A stretch of DNA of 64,000 nt from Rhynchopus sp. YZ270_cl-10. Taxonomy: Eukaryota; Euglenozoa; Diplonemea; Diplonemida; Diplonemidae. A program made the position numbers and the translations under genes. How positions within the stretch are numbered: position 1 is the stretch's first letter; each line of letters starts with the position of its first letter. This document shows positions 1 through 8,852 of this stretch, piece by piece. The DNA lies in contig OZ037895.1 in assembly GCA_964035575.1 (NCBI GenBank), forward strand, positions 558,001-622,000. The letters run 5' to 3'. The notes beneath the pieces are model-generated. The model searched no databases, had not been told where the DNA came from, and saw only the letters and a list, made by a program, of their open reading frames with translations.

Positions 1-192
1 GAAAGAAGAACAGGAACAATAAAAGCAAAGCCTTAAGGTTTAAAGAAAGGAGTCATAATTTTTTTTTTCCAGCAAGAATAGTTCTAAAGGGAGGGTGTGG
101 GAGGGGGTGGTGCCCGCTTCATTTTCTCACCTTTCTCTAAGAGAGAGTGAGAAAGAGAACAGATGACACATATTAAGAAGGAAAAGTTTTGA

Positions 193-475
193 AAGATGAA
201 CCTACACGACGCCTCCTGTCAGTGTGCCATGCAAAATATCATGTCACTTTTCTGACATGTGGTATGTGTTGATACGCGTCATTCTCTGTACAGAACACAC
301 ACTTTTCCATGGTTTTGTTGTTCTAACCCCCCTAAGGCCCTCTCCTCGGGAATAGGTGAACCTCAACAAACCTTAGAAAAGTGTGCGTTCTGTACAGAGA
401 ACGATACGTACCAACACATACCACATGTCAGAATGACATGTGGCGTCGTGTAAGCCTTGCTGTGCTTACTGGGTA
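193..475 (+). repeat. HR1 copy interrupted by the foldback MITE
   Basis: The left part (AAGATGAACCTA, 193-204) and right part (TAAGCCTTGCTGTGCTTACT, 451-470) join into one HR1 repeat once the MITE is removed. The HR1 stem CTAAGC/GCTTA is kept, so this HR1 copy predates the insertion. Confidence 0.7.
205..450. mobile_element. Foldback MITE with TA target duplication
   Basis: Most of the 246 bp folds back on itself. It begins CACGACGCC and ends GGCGTCGTG, with long matching inner arms (about 251-303 against 379-437) and an inner pair around GGTTTTGTTG and CAACAAACC. It is flanked by TA on both sides (203-204 and 451-452). Removing it restores an HR1 repeat. A TA duplication with palindromic arms is typical of Tc1/mariner-type MITEs. 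The left arm has about 35 extra bases without a partner. Confidence 0.75.
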
Positions 476-596
476 TTTGAAAGAGAGAAGGGGCAAGATT
501 TTGCACAACCTGGCAAAAACAACACAAAAATACGTTCGCGTCGTCTACAATATTCTACCTTATCAACTATCGTATAAATAAAAAGAAAAGGCTTGC

Positions 597-642
597 AAGA
601 TGAGTTAAGCCTCTCGTGCATAGTCACCTTGATCAACAATCG
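597..642 (+). repeat. HR1 hairpin repeat
   Basis: Reads AAGATGAGTTAAGCCTCTCG, then TGCATAGTCACCTTGATCA and CAATCG. This is one of the fuller HR1 copies, with the stem TTAAGC/GCATAG slightly eroded. Confidence 0.7.
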
Positions 643-941
643 TTAAATGGGGACCGTACAAAGTCCCAACTTTCCCCAAGCTAGCCAAAGTCCCGGTTTT
701 TCTGCACTCAGTACGGGAGAGAGTGTGGACGTCGTTTCCCACTACACCACCACCACCACCCCCCCACGGCAGTGTTACCATAGAACAAACCATCATCTGC
801 GTTCCCTCCGCAGTTGTTCGGGATGATGTCGTCACCCCATTTGCTTGTATTACAGGTTGAGGGTGAGATATTTGCCTCTCGAGCATCGAGTGCACGCACA
901 TGCGTCTGCCCCCTTCAGCAGCATGGCAATCAAAGAGAGAA

Positions 942-997
942 GTTGGAAAATGCAAAACGCATCACCAGACATCGGCAGACGCAGTTCTCCGCACGGG
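942..997 (+). repeat. HR2 hairpin repeat
   Basis: Matches HR2: GTTGGAAAATGCAAAACGC, then ATCGGCAGACGCAG and GTTCTCCGC. It lies just past the stop codon of the membrane-protein exon (1008), antisense to the transcript, so it would sit in that gene's 3' UTR. Confidence 0.6.
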
Positions 998-1007
998 AAA
1001 AACAGCC

Positions 1008-1469
1008 TTATTGGTTATCAAACTGGCGGTACCCTGAGCTTTTTGGGGAGTCCACCATTGCTTTGGGGGAGGAAAAGGAGCAGGGCACGTCGTCGACGAC
1101 TTGGGGTTCTTTGAAGCTGACGAATGCGGTTGCTGCTGCGTGGGAGGGGCCTGCTGCGGCACCTGCGGGGACGATGCCTCTGGAGGGGACTTGTATCTCT
1201 TGACGGACACGACCGTGCTTCATGACTGGGTTCGTGCAGTAGCAGTAGAACACGATGCAGCAGTTCAGTGCGCACACCAGCACACACCCAACCACGATCA
1301 GTGCAATAGGCGCAGTACTCACATCGTCATCATCTGGGCGGGCTCGAGGGAACATCGTGCCTGGCGCACCACACATCCCCGACACTGAATCCCACACACA
1401 CCGCGCATTTGTCCCTACCTGAAACCTTGATATGCATATTGTGGACGTCACTATGCTGGAACAGGTATC
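1008..1469 (-). CDS. Terminal exon of a single-pass membrane protein
   Basis: The open frame ends at a TAA (1008-1010). The likely exon begins after a TTTCAG acceptor near 1425; the open frame runs somewhat further upstream. The protein has a short Cys-containing extracellular stretch (CVWDSVSGMC, which recalls the end of a PSI-type domain), an acidic DDDD, one strongly hydrophobic span (APIALIVVGCVLVCALNCC and onward), and a Ser/Pro-rich cytoplasmic tail. No enzyme domain is visible. This looks like the C-terminal exon of a type I membrane protein whose 5' exons I could not locate between 1.5 and 2.8 kb. The function is unknown. Confidence 0.45.
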   Translation of the reverse strand, partial: DTCSSIVTSTICISRFQVGTNARCVWDSVSGMCGAPGTMFPRARPDDDDVSTAPIALIVVGCVLVCALNCCIVFYCYCTNPVMKHGRVRQEIQVPSRGIVPAGAAAGPSHAAATAFVSFKEPQVVDDVPCSFSSPKAMVDSPKSSGYRQFDNQ

Positions 1470-1746
1470 GCTCATTGATGACAAGAAAAGTGGTCGTGGG
1501 TTACCTCTACCTCCTCTGTTCAATTGGTACAAAAAAATTGGTGCAAATCGGAAGCGAAAATTCCTCTGTTTACTCCTTAAAAAGCGGATGAAAAGAAACT
1601 GTGTAAGTAATATGTGTATGGGTTTGATCTGGATGAGGTGTTTTTAAGAGAACGCCGAGAGGGTGGGGGGCTTGGGGGGGTGTACTTTAAAAGGGGTAGA
1701 GGACAGCGTTGTTCTTTACGTTGTGGAAGTCCAAATGAAAAGTTCA

Positions 1747-1785
1747 TAAGATGAACCTGAGCATCTCTGTGTGCGAAGTCACCTT
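1747..1785 (+). repeat. HR1 hairpin repeat
   Basis: AAGATGAACCTGAGCATCTC, then TGTGTGCGAAGTCACCTT. The outer HR1 motifs GATGAACCT and GTCACCTT are kept while the stem has drifted. Confidence 0.6.
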
Positions 1786-2204
1786 AAAAAAACTTTGAAA
1801 AAGTGCTGAAACGGTTTGGACCTGAGGCACTGAGGCCAGCCACTGAGAGAAGCACAGATAAAGGAAACGTACAACGGTCACATTGCAAATACATACACAC
1901 AGCATCCAAAATTCTCTAACAATAGATACGAAGATACGAAGCTTTCTCCACCCCTCCACCAACACGGTCCCCACCCCCCTGCTGACCCCGCTCAGCTGCA
2001 AATCTACGTATGCCTTTTTTTCGTTCTTCCTCCAAAATAATGAAAACTGAAGGACGATCTGGTCTTTGCACATTAAACCTTGCATTTTTGAAACACCCAC
2101 ATTTTTTTTTTTTTTTGTTTCTGTCAAAATATTGCTTTCTCCATCAAACCCTTGGGGAAAACCTCTGCCATCATTTCCCTCTGTCATCTATAAAAAAAAA
2201 GGGT

Positions 2205-2250
2205 GAAGTTGATAGTGCAAAACGCCTCTGGGACGCAGGCACTGACACGA
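2205..2250 (+). repeat. HR2 hairpin repeat
   Basis: GAAGTTGATAGTGCAAAACG followed by CCTCTGGGACGCAGGCACTG. It is nearly identical to the copy at 40932, and the stem GCCT/AGGC is intact. Confidence 0.65.
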
Positions 2251-2261
2251 TAAAGTAGCGG

Positions 2262-2302
2262 TATCCACGAAACGCTAGATAGGAAGGTGACGGCCGCGTG
2301 GA
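2262..2302 (+). repeat. HR5 hairpin repeat
   Basis: Starts TCCACGAAACG and ends GCCGCGTGGA, so the ends TCCACG and CGTGGA pair. It shares AGGTGACGGC with the copy at 40772. At both sites HR5 and HR2 lie near each other. Confidence 0.55.
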
Positions 2303-2555
2303 AATCATACGGGGGGGGAAAAATAAGCGATATGACTACACGTTGTCAATTTATCGATTTATCAAAATAAAAAACAAAAATAAAAAAACAGAAAAACCAA
2401 CGCCTGTCACAACTCTCTATTCCAATGCTTGAGAAATGGTGGGGGGGGGGGGGGGGTGAAAGCGGGGTCGCTTCTATTGACATACCACAAAACCAAATAG
2501 GGTGTATAATCTTGTTTGGCGAAGGGTATTTTCAACTTCTTTTTTTTTTTTTTTT

Positions 2556-2604
2556 GAAAACTTGGTTGTTTTAGTGTAGACACCCGAAGATGAACTCTAC
2601 TATA
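2556..2604 (+). repeat. HR8 repeat
   Basis: GAAAACTTGGTTGTTTTAGT, then GTAGACACC and CTCTACTATA. Copies at 26493, 38412 and 49557 share the TAGTGTAG-CACC core and a closing CTCCACT-like arm. Here the second arm is altered. Confidence 0.5.
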
Positions 2605-2838
2605 ATTTTTTTTCTTCCGTTTTTTACCTATCAGAGTTACTAGTTTGGGGGCTTTTCTTTAGGTCTTGATTCTTAGCTCACAAGATGAAAATACTCCCCC
2701 CCTCTTTCCCTTCCCCACTGCCCAGTTTTTTCATTCCACAAAAAATGGTGCTCACATTGAATTCAAACCACATAATCCCATCCCATCCCCTTTTCATAAT
2801 TCTCTTAAATTTTCAAAAATAAAATAAAATAGGGAAGC

Positions 2839-4143
2839 TTAAACGTAGAGCTTACCGATACAGAAGTTGGAGAAGAGGGTTGCTGTGGTAGGTTGATGCG
2901 GGCCTTCGAAGACGTCTGCCGCGTCTTTGCCTGCACCTTGGAAGATGTCCTCACCTCCGGGGTGCTTGCTAACGAATTTGGTCACATCCAGTACGTATCC
3001 ACGCATCAGGAGGTGGAATGGTTTGCCATCTTTTCCGTTGTTCTCGATAATGTTTTCCATGCTGAACTTCTCCCCTTTATCATTGTTGCATGTGAACGAG
3101 GCCTGTCCCCAGTAGTCTGGCGAACCAGCCGTCAATGGGTAACCCCATTCAGTGCGCGGGGCGTTTTCTTCTTCTTTCTTGGTGTCGTCTGTGTTGGCGT
3201 TGTTGCTGTTGCTGTTGCTGTCGGAAGGGTACATCTTGCCAACGCAGAAGTTGTTGAGAAGCTGTGCAGTGGTGGGCTGGTGGATCGACTCAAACAGTTC
3301 TGTAGCATCCTTCTTGGCGCCACGGAGAATCTCCTCACCCCCTGGATGCCCCGTACGGAATTTGGTCACATCAAAAACCAACCCCCGAATCAAAAGGTAC
3401 AGCGCCTTATCCGCACCGCTCTCTCCATCTTTGGAGGCAAGGTCGGACATCTCGAAGTGTCCGTCCTTTTTGCATTTCAACTCCACCTGGCTCCAATACT
3501 CAGTATCGCCTTGGAGAGTGTAGCCCCAAGGGGTCTTTCCTGGCTCGGCCTTCTTTTCTTCGATGATTTCTTCTTTTTTGTCTTCTTTTTCTTCGATTTT
3601 TTCGTCAATAGAGTGGACCTCTACCTGTGGTAGTGCAGCCTCCGTTTGCATTCTTCCGACACAAAACTTTGTAAGCATGTGGCTAATCAACGCAGGATGG
3701 TGCAACTCAAAGGTCTCCGCCGCCTCCATCTCGGTGCCCTCAAGGATGCGGTCTCCTCCCGGATGCTCTGCACGGAACTTAGTCACATCGAATACGTATC
3801 CACGGATCAAAAGGAACAACGAATCTGTTGAGGCATGTGTCTTAAGATCCTCCATCGTGTACATAGTGTCCACGGCGGCACCGCAGAGAGGTGTGTCCAG
3901 CCAGTAGGAAGACGACCCTGCGTTGGAGAGGTCGTACCCCCAGGAGGTCTTGGTGGGGAAGACCTTCGGTGCGTGGACGTCAGGTTCGGTGCCGGTGTCG
4001 GTGCTGGTGTCCGTGTTCCTGTCGCGAGGGCGTGACAGAATATCCCACTCCCACTTCAACCCCCCCACCACCAACAACAAAAGACACCCAATCATCGCAT
4101 TAAACGGCCTCCGGTCTTTCCGTCGGGTTTGGGGGGTTTTCAT
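2839..4143 (-). CDS. Membrane-anchored triple cytochrome b5-like protein
   Basis: Intronless, 434 residues. The ATG at 4143 is chosen because it precedes a hydrophobic anchor (about 17-29); the frame is open further upstream but through a repeat and a G/C run. Three tandem cytochrome b5-like domains follow (about 94-163, 230-303 and 360-432), separated by acidic, Lys-rich linkers. Each has the heme-ligand motif HPGG (127, 266, 394) and a second His (148/149, 288, 416) in HHP or HQP, so all three may bind heme. The phrase RGxVxDVTKF before HPGG resembles the MAPR and cytochrome b5 group. The likely role is electron transfer or heme handling at a membrane. Which side the domains face, and the partner reductase, cannot be told from the sequence. 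Confidence 0.85.
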   Translation of the reverse strand: MKTPQTRRKDRRPFNAMIGCLLLLVVGGLKWEWDILSRPRDRNTDTSTDTGTEPDVHAPKVFPTKTSWGYDLSNAGSSSYWLDTPLCGAAVDTMYTMEDLKTHASTDSLFLLIRGYVFDVTKFRAEHPGGDRILEGTEMEAAETFELHHPALISHMLTKFCVGRMQTEAALPQVEVHSIDEKIEEKEDKKEEIIEEKKAEPGKTPWGYTLQGDTEYWSQVELKCKKDGHFEMSDLASKDGESGADKALYLLIRGLVFDVTKFRTGHPGGEEILRGAKKDATELFESIHQPTTAQLLNNFCVGKMYPSDSNSNSNNANTDDTKKEEENAPRTEWGYPLTAGSPDYWGQASFTCNNDKGEKFSMENIIENNGKDGKPFHLLMRGYVLDVTKFVSKHPGGEDIFQGAGKDAADVFEGPHQPTTATLFSNFCIGKLYV

Positions 4144-4204
4144 TGTGTATGGGGGGGGGTGGGGGTGGGGGTGGGGGGGTCTGGTTTTGAGAATGGGAGA
4201 ATTA

Positions 4205-4272
4205 AATTTGAATGAAGGGGGGGAAAGTTGCCATCTTTCTGCCCCCAAAGAATTTGGCTTGAGGCACAATTG
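4205..4272 (+). repeat. HR9 repeat upstream of the cytochrome b5 gene
   Basis: A G-run, AAGTTGCCATCTTTC, a C-run, then AAGAATTTGGCTTGAGGCAC. A second copy at 6917 is about 90% alike. The G-run and C-run can pair. It lies in the presumed 5' UTR of the minus-strand gene. Confidence 0.6.
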
Positions 4273-4411
4273 GTGTTTTGCTGCAAAAATATCCTTTTTT
4301 TATTATTTCACTTTCGAACAAGAAAAAAAAAAGAGGAAAATGATTCACACTTCCTGCCTACTTTGTGCACCCCCATTCAGCCACACCAAGAGGGCACTTC
4401 CTTTTTGTTGT

Positions 4412-4466
4412 GTCAACAATCGCCTAAGAACCCACTTGGGGTTAATAGGGTCTGTACTCAATGTTG
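4412..4466 (+). repeat. HR4 repeat
   Basis: CAACAATCGCCTAAGAACCC, then GGGTCTGTACTCAATGTTGG. The ends CCAACATTG and CAACAATCG are partly complementary. The second copy is at 24015. Confidence 0.6.
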
Positions 4467-4584
4467 GTCGAAGCCTTTTGTATTACGGAAGGTATAGACG
4501 TCATTCGTCCTGAACACTTGAGAACAGCTTTTGAAACATTTCTTACTTAGTCTTACATGCGTGCTGGACACCATGGTGTTACTT

Positions 4585-5640
4585 ACCCTCAGGAAGGTTG
4601 CTTGTAGGTTACGGTTCTGAGGACATGAGCACAATGGACAGACTTCGCGCCTCGAGCGGATACGTATCCTCAGCAGTCTGCCTTTTGCCAGTGCAACGCA
4701 AAGACAAGGTAGGTGCCGCGAATACGACCGACGTCCTACTACCAAGTTTGGCAGCAGGTTTGAACGGGCCTCTAACTCTTATCACTCATCGGTTTCAGGG
4801 ACTTTTAACTCTCTTTTCAAAGTTCTTTTCATCTTTCCATCTTTCCATCACTGTACTTGTTCGCTATCGGTCCGAGGTATTTAACCTTTTTCCAGAAGAC
4901 TTACTCCTCCAACGTATGGCCCCCATCGTACGCTTGCACTACATGCCGACAAATTGCCAGTTCCGTTCTCCATTCCCCAGAAAACCAGTACACAATCCAC
5001 ACTCCTTGCGGGTGGTCTTGTTGCCTTTTTTGTCACAGTAATTTTGGCCCAGGCATGCTCTTGAAGCATGAATTTAGTGTGTATGGGGCAGGTTGCTCCT
5101 GGTTGCTAAAGCGTTATTTCTTCGGATTTAACAACGCACAGCGTAACAGTGGATTCGCCTGGTCGACACAACCTTTGATAGATATGGGATAACCAACCCC
5201 CTTCGACCCCCTCGTGGGTTCACTGAACAAGCCCTAGAGGTAGATGAACGCGATTGACATTTACATTCCTAGAGATGAAAGAACAGGACAACACTTCTGT
5301 ACCCGCGCATCAAAATTGTGGAAAACTTTGCACCCCAAACACCCTTGTTCCTGGTCTCCTGTTTGATACCTGCACAGCAGGCATTCCTCTGAGTCTAACG
5401 CTGTGTGGCCTGTCTGCGGCGTTGCACCGAAGGTGCACGAAGACAGGGTCTGGTGGAAAATTTTTGCGGTGTCGCATTCCCTCGTGTGTGGTTGGTGGGG
5501 CTGTTGGTGTTGGTGTTGGTAGAACTGACTGCGAGGGTACAGTCTATTCGTGGTATTGGCGTTGAATGTGTCAGCAGACCAGGTTATTACCCTTTGCCTG
5601 GTTCGTAGGGGACGGTGTGGAGAAGTCGATACTGCTCATG
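4585..5640 (-). other. Possible exons of a Cys-rich protein, perhaps decayed
   Basis: Three minus-strand stretches read like Cys-rich protein although none has a clear start. About 5271-5640 is open for some 120 codons and contains EECLLCRYQTGDQEQGCLGC. About 4947-5078 contains CLGQNYCDKKGNKTTRKECG followed by LCTGF. About 4585-4740 contains EVCPLCSCPQNRN and then a GGTAAGT that could be a donor. CxxC pairs with intervening charged loops suggest small disulfide or zinc-binding repeats. I could not build a continuous gene, and the stretch may be a pseudogene. The function is unknown. Confidence 0.25.
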
Positions 5641-5782
5641 ATATCTTTACCCACTCACGAGGGTTTGAAGCAGCACTGCTTTGTAGCCGTCCGGATTGTC
5701 GCTGTTCACAAATTTCCTGGGCTCGGTCTCTGGAGTGCGCTTTTCTTCCGTGTTAGCTACGATGTTGGACTCGTCAAGCCAG

Positions 5783-7414
5783 TCATGCCAGAACCTTCTG
5801 GTTGGTCTCTTCCTTTCCCTCTTCTTCCTCCTCTTTCTCTGGACTATCAGGTGGGGTAAGTGCACATTCGTCTTCTTGTAGGGCACCCTCGACTCCTTTG
5901 AGCCACTCGTTTATCTCATCTTTCTTATCTCCTTCGCTACACAACGTTTGCTGCGAGACGCACCACGCCAAGTGAGTGTGCAAGGTGCGACGATGAGGTT
6001 TCTGTGGAAATGTTACGGTAGTACCATGTTTTTTGCCTCCCACAATCATCCATTCTTCACCTTCCGTATGGATAAATGAGACACGGCCTTTGTCAAAAGC
6101 ATCGTGGCACGAGGATAGGTCTCCCTCACGTCCACATAGTGCAAGATAGTTACTCCCTTCGTCGTATTCCACACCTAGGGCGGAACATGCCGCATGAGTT
6201 TTCAGAATGTGTGCAGCACTCACGCCCCCCTCACCGCAGATCTGACACTCGCCCTCGGCCTGACGTTTGACGTCGGATTTAACACTCGTCCTCGAGTCAA
6301 TACTTTTTCCATTCGCAGCGTCATCAGCACCAGCAGAGTAATTTTTTGACATAACTGCTACCGGAAACTGGAAAAAGAATCTCGGTGCCTCTGACAGATC
6401 GAGCAATCCCAGTTCTTTCATCGCAGCGGGTTTGTTTTGGATCTGAGGAAATTGCTGTGGTCCGTACTTTGAAAATACGTCGCGTACATATTGCGTAGCT
6501 CGAGACCCTCCCTGCTGCCGTTGAGCTTCCATCGCCAACGTCTGTTGCGTTGTCAGATCCGCCAGTGTCGTGCATGCACTCACCAGCTCCTGCACCAAGT
6601 TCTGTTTGTGTGCAAAGTTAATGTGCAAAACTAGAAACAACAAAATAACAAATAAAGTTGTCTTACACTAGTGCCGACATTACAACCCCAACACACACAT
6701 GTTGCGAATGGGTGAGCTAGAAAGATACACTGGAGGAAGTCGCCATCTGCGGTGCGTTCATTGTGTAAAGAGAGACATTGTACAGCATAGATGGAACGCC
6801 CATATGGGCGATTTTTTCTTCAGGAACCCATGGTAAACTTTATTTCACAGTTAATAAAAGTTATTATTCCCTACTCATTTTCACCTTATTCCCCGCATCC
6901 CACCCATTTACGGTTCAAAAATGCAGGGGGGGGAAGTTGCTATCTTTCCTGCCCCCCTAAAGAATTTGGCTTGAGGCACAATATTTGAAGGCAATAAAAA
7001 ATATATGGGTGTGGAAAGCAAGGGTCATACCTTCTTCTCCTCCTCAAGCTTGGTGATCTTTTTGGCAAAGAACTCGGCAGTGACATGTGTGCCATTGTAC
7101 ACACCAGCTTTCGCAAGTTTGACTTCGTCAGGCGACCCCTTAATTTCTTTGACTTTGGACACCAATCTGGAAGTCCACAGTGCGATCTGCTCCTCCAGAT
7201 TGTCCAGCCTTGCCTCCAGATTGTCCACCTCTGCCTCCTGATTCTCCACCCTTGACCTGAGAGTACGGACCTCGCCCTTGGCAGTAGACACGTTGATGGG
7301 TTGTTGTAAAGATTGTGCATGCTGCCCAGATGATGAGGACGTCGCTTGGTTGCACGGGGGACCGACATAAGCAGCGTTGAAGATGAACCTCGGATCACAC
7401 TTACCGACAGGCAT
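5783..7414 (-). CDS. HNH_2-type nuclease-like protein, two exons (copy 1)
   Basis: Exon 1 is 7031-7414 (ATG at 7414, 128 codons) and ends AAG|GTATGA. Exon 2 is 5783-6601 after an AAACAG acceptor, in the same phase, giving 400 residues. Exon 1 carries a heptad-rich coiled coil (about 50-90). Exon 2 has the HNH_2 pattern: CQICG, then AAHIL, then LALCG and FDKGRVSF, where the AHI histidine is the presumed catalytic residue of ββα-metal nucleases. The tail is very acidic. Copy 2 (8853-11376) is a paralogue. Unlike copy 2, the N-terminal zinc-knuckle cysteines are lost here and there is no C-terminal CCCH finger. Whether it cuts DNA or RNA, or only binds it, is unknown. Confidence 0.65.
6917..6983 (+). 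repeat. HR9 repeat
   Basis: Second full copy of the repeat at 4205: a G-run, AAGTTGCTATCTTTCC, a C-run and AAGAATTTGGCTTGAGGCAC. Only its right part is shared with 10948-10983. It lies in the intron of HNH copy 1. Confidence 0.6.
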
Positions 7415-7860
7415 ATGCAGTTGGGGTGGGTTGGGAAGGGGAAGGGAGGGGATATGGGGGAAGGAAGGAAATGTGTTGTCCTGTGTGAGACGATGAAATA
7501 TCAGTAGTTGGGGTGTGGGTGGAGGTGGAGGTGGCAGAGTGGGTGCGGTGGTCTTGATGCGAGTTGTCACCCCTCCCCCTTCAATCACCCCCTTGCCTCA
7601 TCTTATGTTACCCATCTTCAGTGGATACTGAAGGGCGATTGAGCGACACAACGTGGTGCGTACGTCTTTAGTGTATGTTAGAGCCATATACGGGGAAAGG
7701 CGGTCCTTTCCCGTTCCCACCCCCCTCTCCTGTAACTGGAATAGGCTCTTGTTGCGTTGAAACGGGTGCGAGTAGGAGAAATCGAGAGATAGGCACAGAA
7801 ACTTAAACCCCCCAGAAATGCACCGATATCCCAGACGATAGGCGGAAGCAGCTACAGTTC

Positions 7861-8279
7861 TGTCGTATCCGTATCACCTTTGGGGTTGCAAATAAGCTCT
7901 GACTCAAGTAAACTGGTGAAATGTTGCAATGACGTCCATTTACGTACAGGTTCATGAAGTCTCTCTGGTTCCTCCAGCACAACGTCGTCTAAGATACAAG
8001 GTTCTTCTGCTTTGCGTCAAGGTCCTCCACATCGAACTCACCCACACTGTCGAAGAACTCTGCTGTTCGCTTCAAGGCTTCTAAGGTCTCATCGATCTTC
8101 TCCTCACTTACCTTCTTCTCCTCAACTCCCATTCCAGCTCACTTCGTATCTTCTCGTCAATGCCTGCAAAGTGCTCCATTGTCATCTGGTAGATCGGTTG
8201 GTAGTGTTGTGCTGATAACAAAGACTCTGTCAAACGGTAACTTCAACTCCTTCTTCATGTCACCCTCCCACCCTTCGCG
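7861..8279 (-). pseudogene. Fragment of an unrecognised gene inside copy A
   Basis: Absent from copy B. The minus strand shows coding-like pieces in different frames, such as MKKELKLPFDRVFVISTT and, further on, EEKIDETLEALKRTAEFFD. Stops and frame changes separate them, so this looks like a remnant carried into or left within the duplication. The family was not recognised. Confidence 0.3.
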
Positions 8280-8284
8280 AAACA

Positions 8285-8783
8285 TCACTCACTGTTGTAT
8301 GGGTACAGATGCCTTGTTACAATGCCGTTTGTTGCTAGACACCCGAACACAACGACACGTGAACACGGTGATATCGCAAAGGACCCATACTGGGCTCGCG
8401 GGATCACATGCACAGGGGACATGGTCGCCACATCGTACTGGCGCAGTATCTCGTAATCTTCGTCGTCATCTGTGCATTCCGGCCCATTCATCTGGAACAC
8501 ATCGTCAGCCCTAACCACAAGGTACTTCCCACACGGGGTGAACTGCATGCACACTACCATGCCCAGGCACATCAACATTGTGAAGAGCCGCACCACTCCA
8601 ATCATAGAGCTGCACGATGCCATCCTGCCCAGCAAAGACAGAGGCAGACCGTGAAAGCGCCACTCCCGCGCACCACCCCTCCACAGGCACACATGTCACA
8701 ACTTCACCTGTGTTCACATCCCACAGACGTGCGTCGTCTTCACTAGAGGTGATCACCCACCCACCACAGCCCGACACTGCCAC
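8285..8783 (-). pseudogene. Truncated, frameshifted beta-propeller gene copy
   Basis: About 93% identical to the 3' part of the intact gene at 11839-12963. It lacks the first half, including the ubiquitin-like domain. It carries a 2-bp deletion near 8570 that shifts the frame after the VDVPGHG motif, and a 12-bp deletion near 8805. The original stop and the last propeller repeats remain readable in a second frame. It arose from the segmental duplication. Confidence 0.8.
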
Positions 8784-8852
8784 GTCATTACACTTTTCAT
8801 GCGAAGCAACGTCAGGTCTTCGTCATACACAGAGACGCTGTCTTTAGATGCT

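Larger units (their letters stand above)
1470..2838. other. Gene-poor spacer with small repeats
   Basis: No convincing coding exon was found. It holds homopolymer runs, an HR1 copy, an HR2 copy, an HR5 hairpin and an HR8 copy. Upstream exons of the preceding membrane protein could hide here. Confidence 0.5.
6951..8845. repeat. Segmental duplication, copy A
   Basis: 6951-7860 matches 10948-11822, and 8280-8845 matches 11834-12411, at roughly 95% identity. Copy A has a 419-bp stretch (7861-8279) replaced in copy B by about 11 bp. Exon 1 of the HNH genes and the 3' part of the beta-propeller gene lie inside the duplication. Its right edge falls 7 bp from the stop codon of HNH copy 2. Confidence 0.85.

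Noticed and set aside
2893-3633. Long plus-strand open frame opposite the cytochrome b5 gene
   Set aside because: Antisense shadow; the minus strand has conserved heme motifs in all three domains.
4412-4466. Possible spliced-leader gene, because HR4 contains CTGTACTCAAT, like the euglenozoan leader end CTGTACTTTATTG
   Set aside because: The match is short, no donor GTATGC follows, and the copy at 24015 does not improve it.
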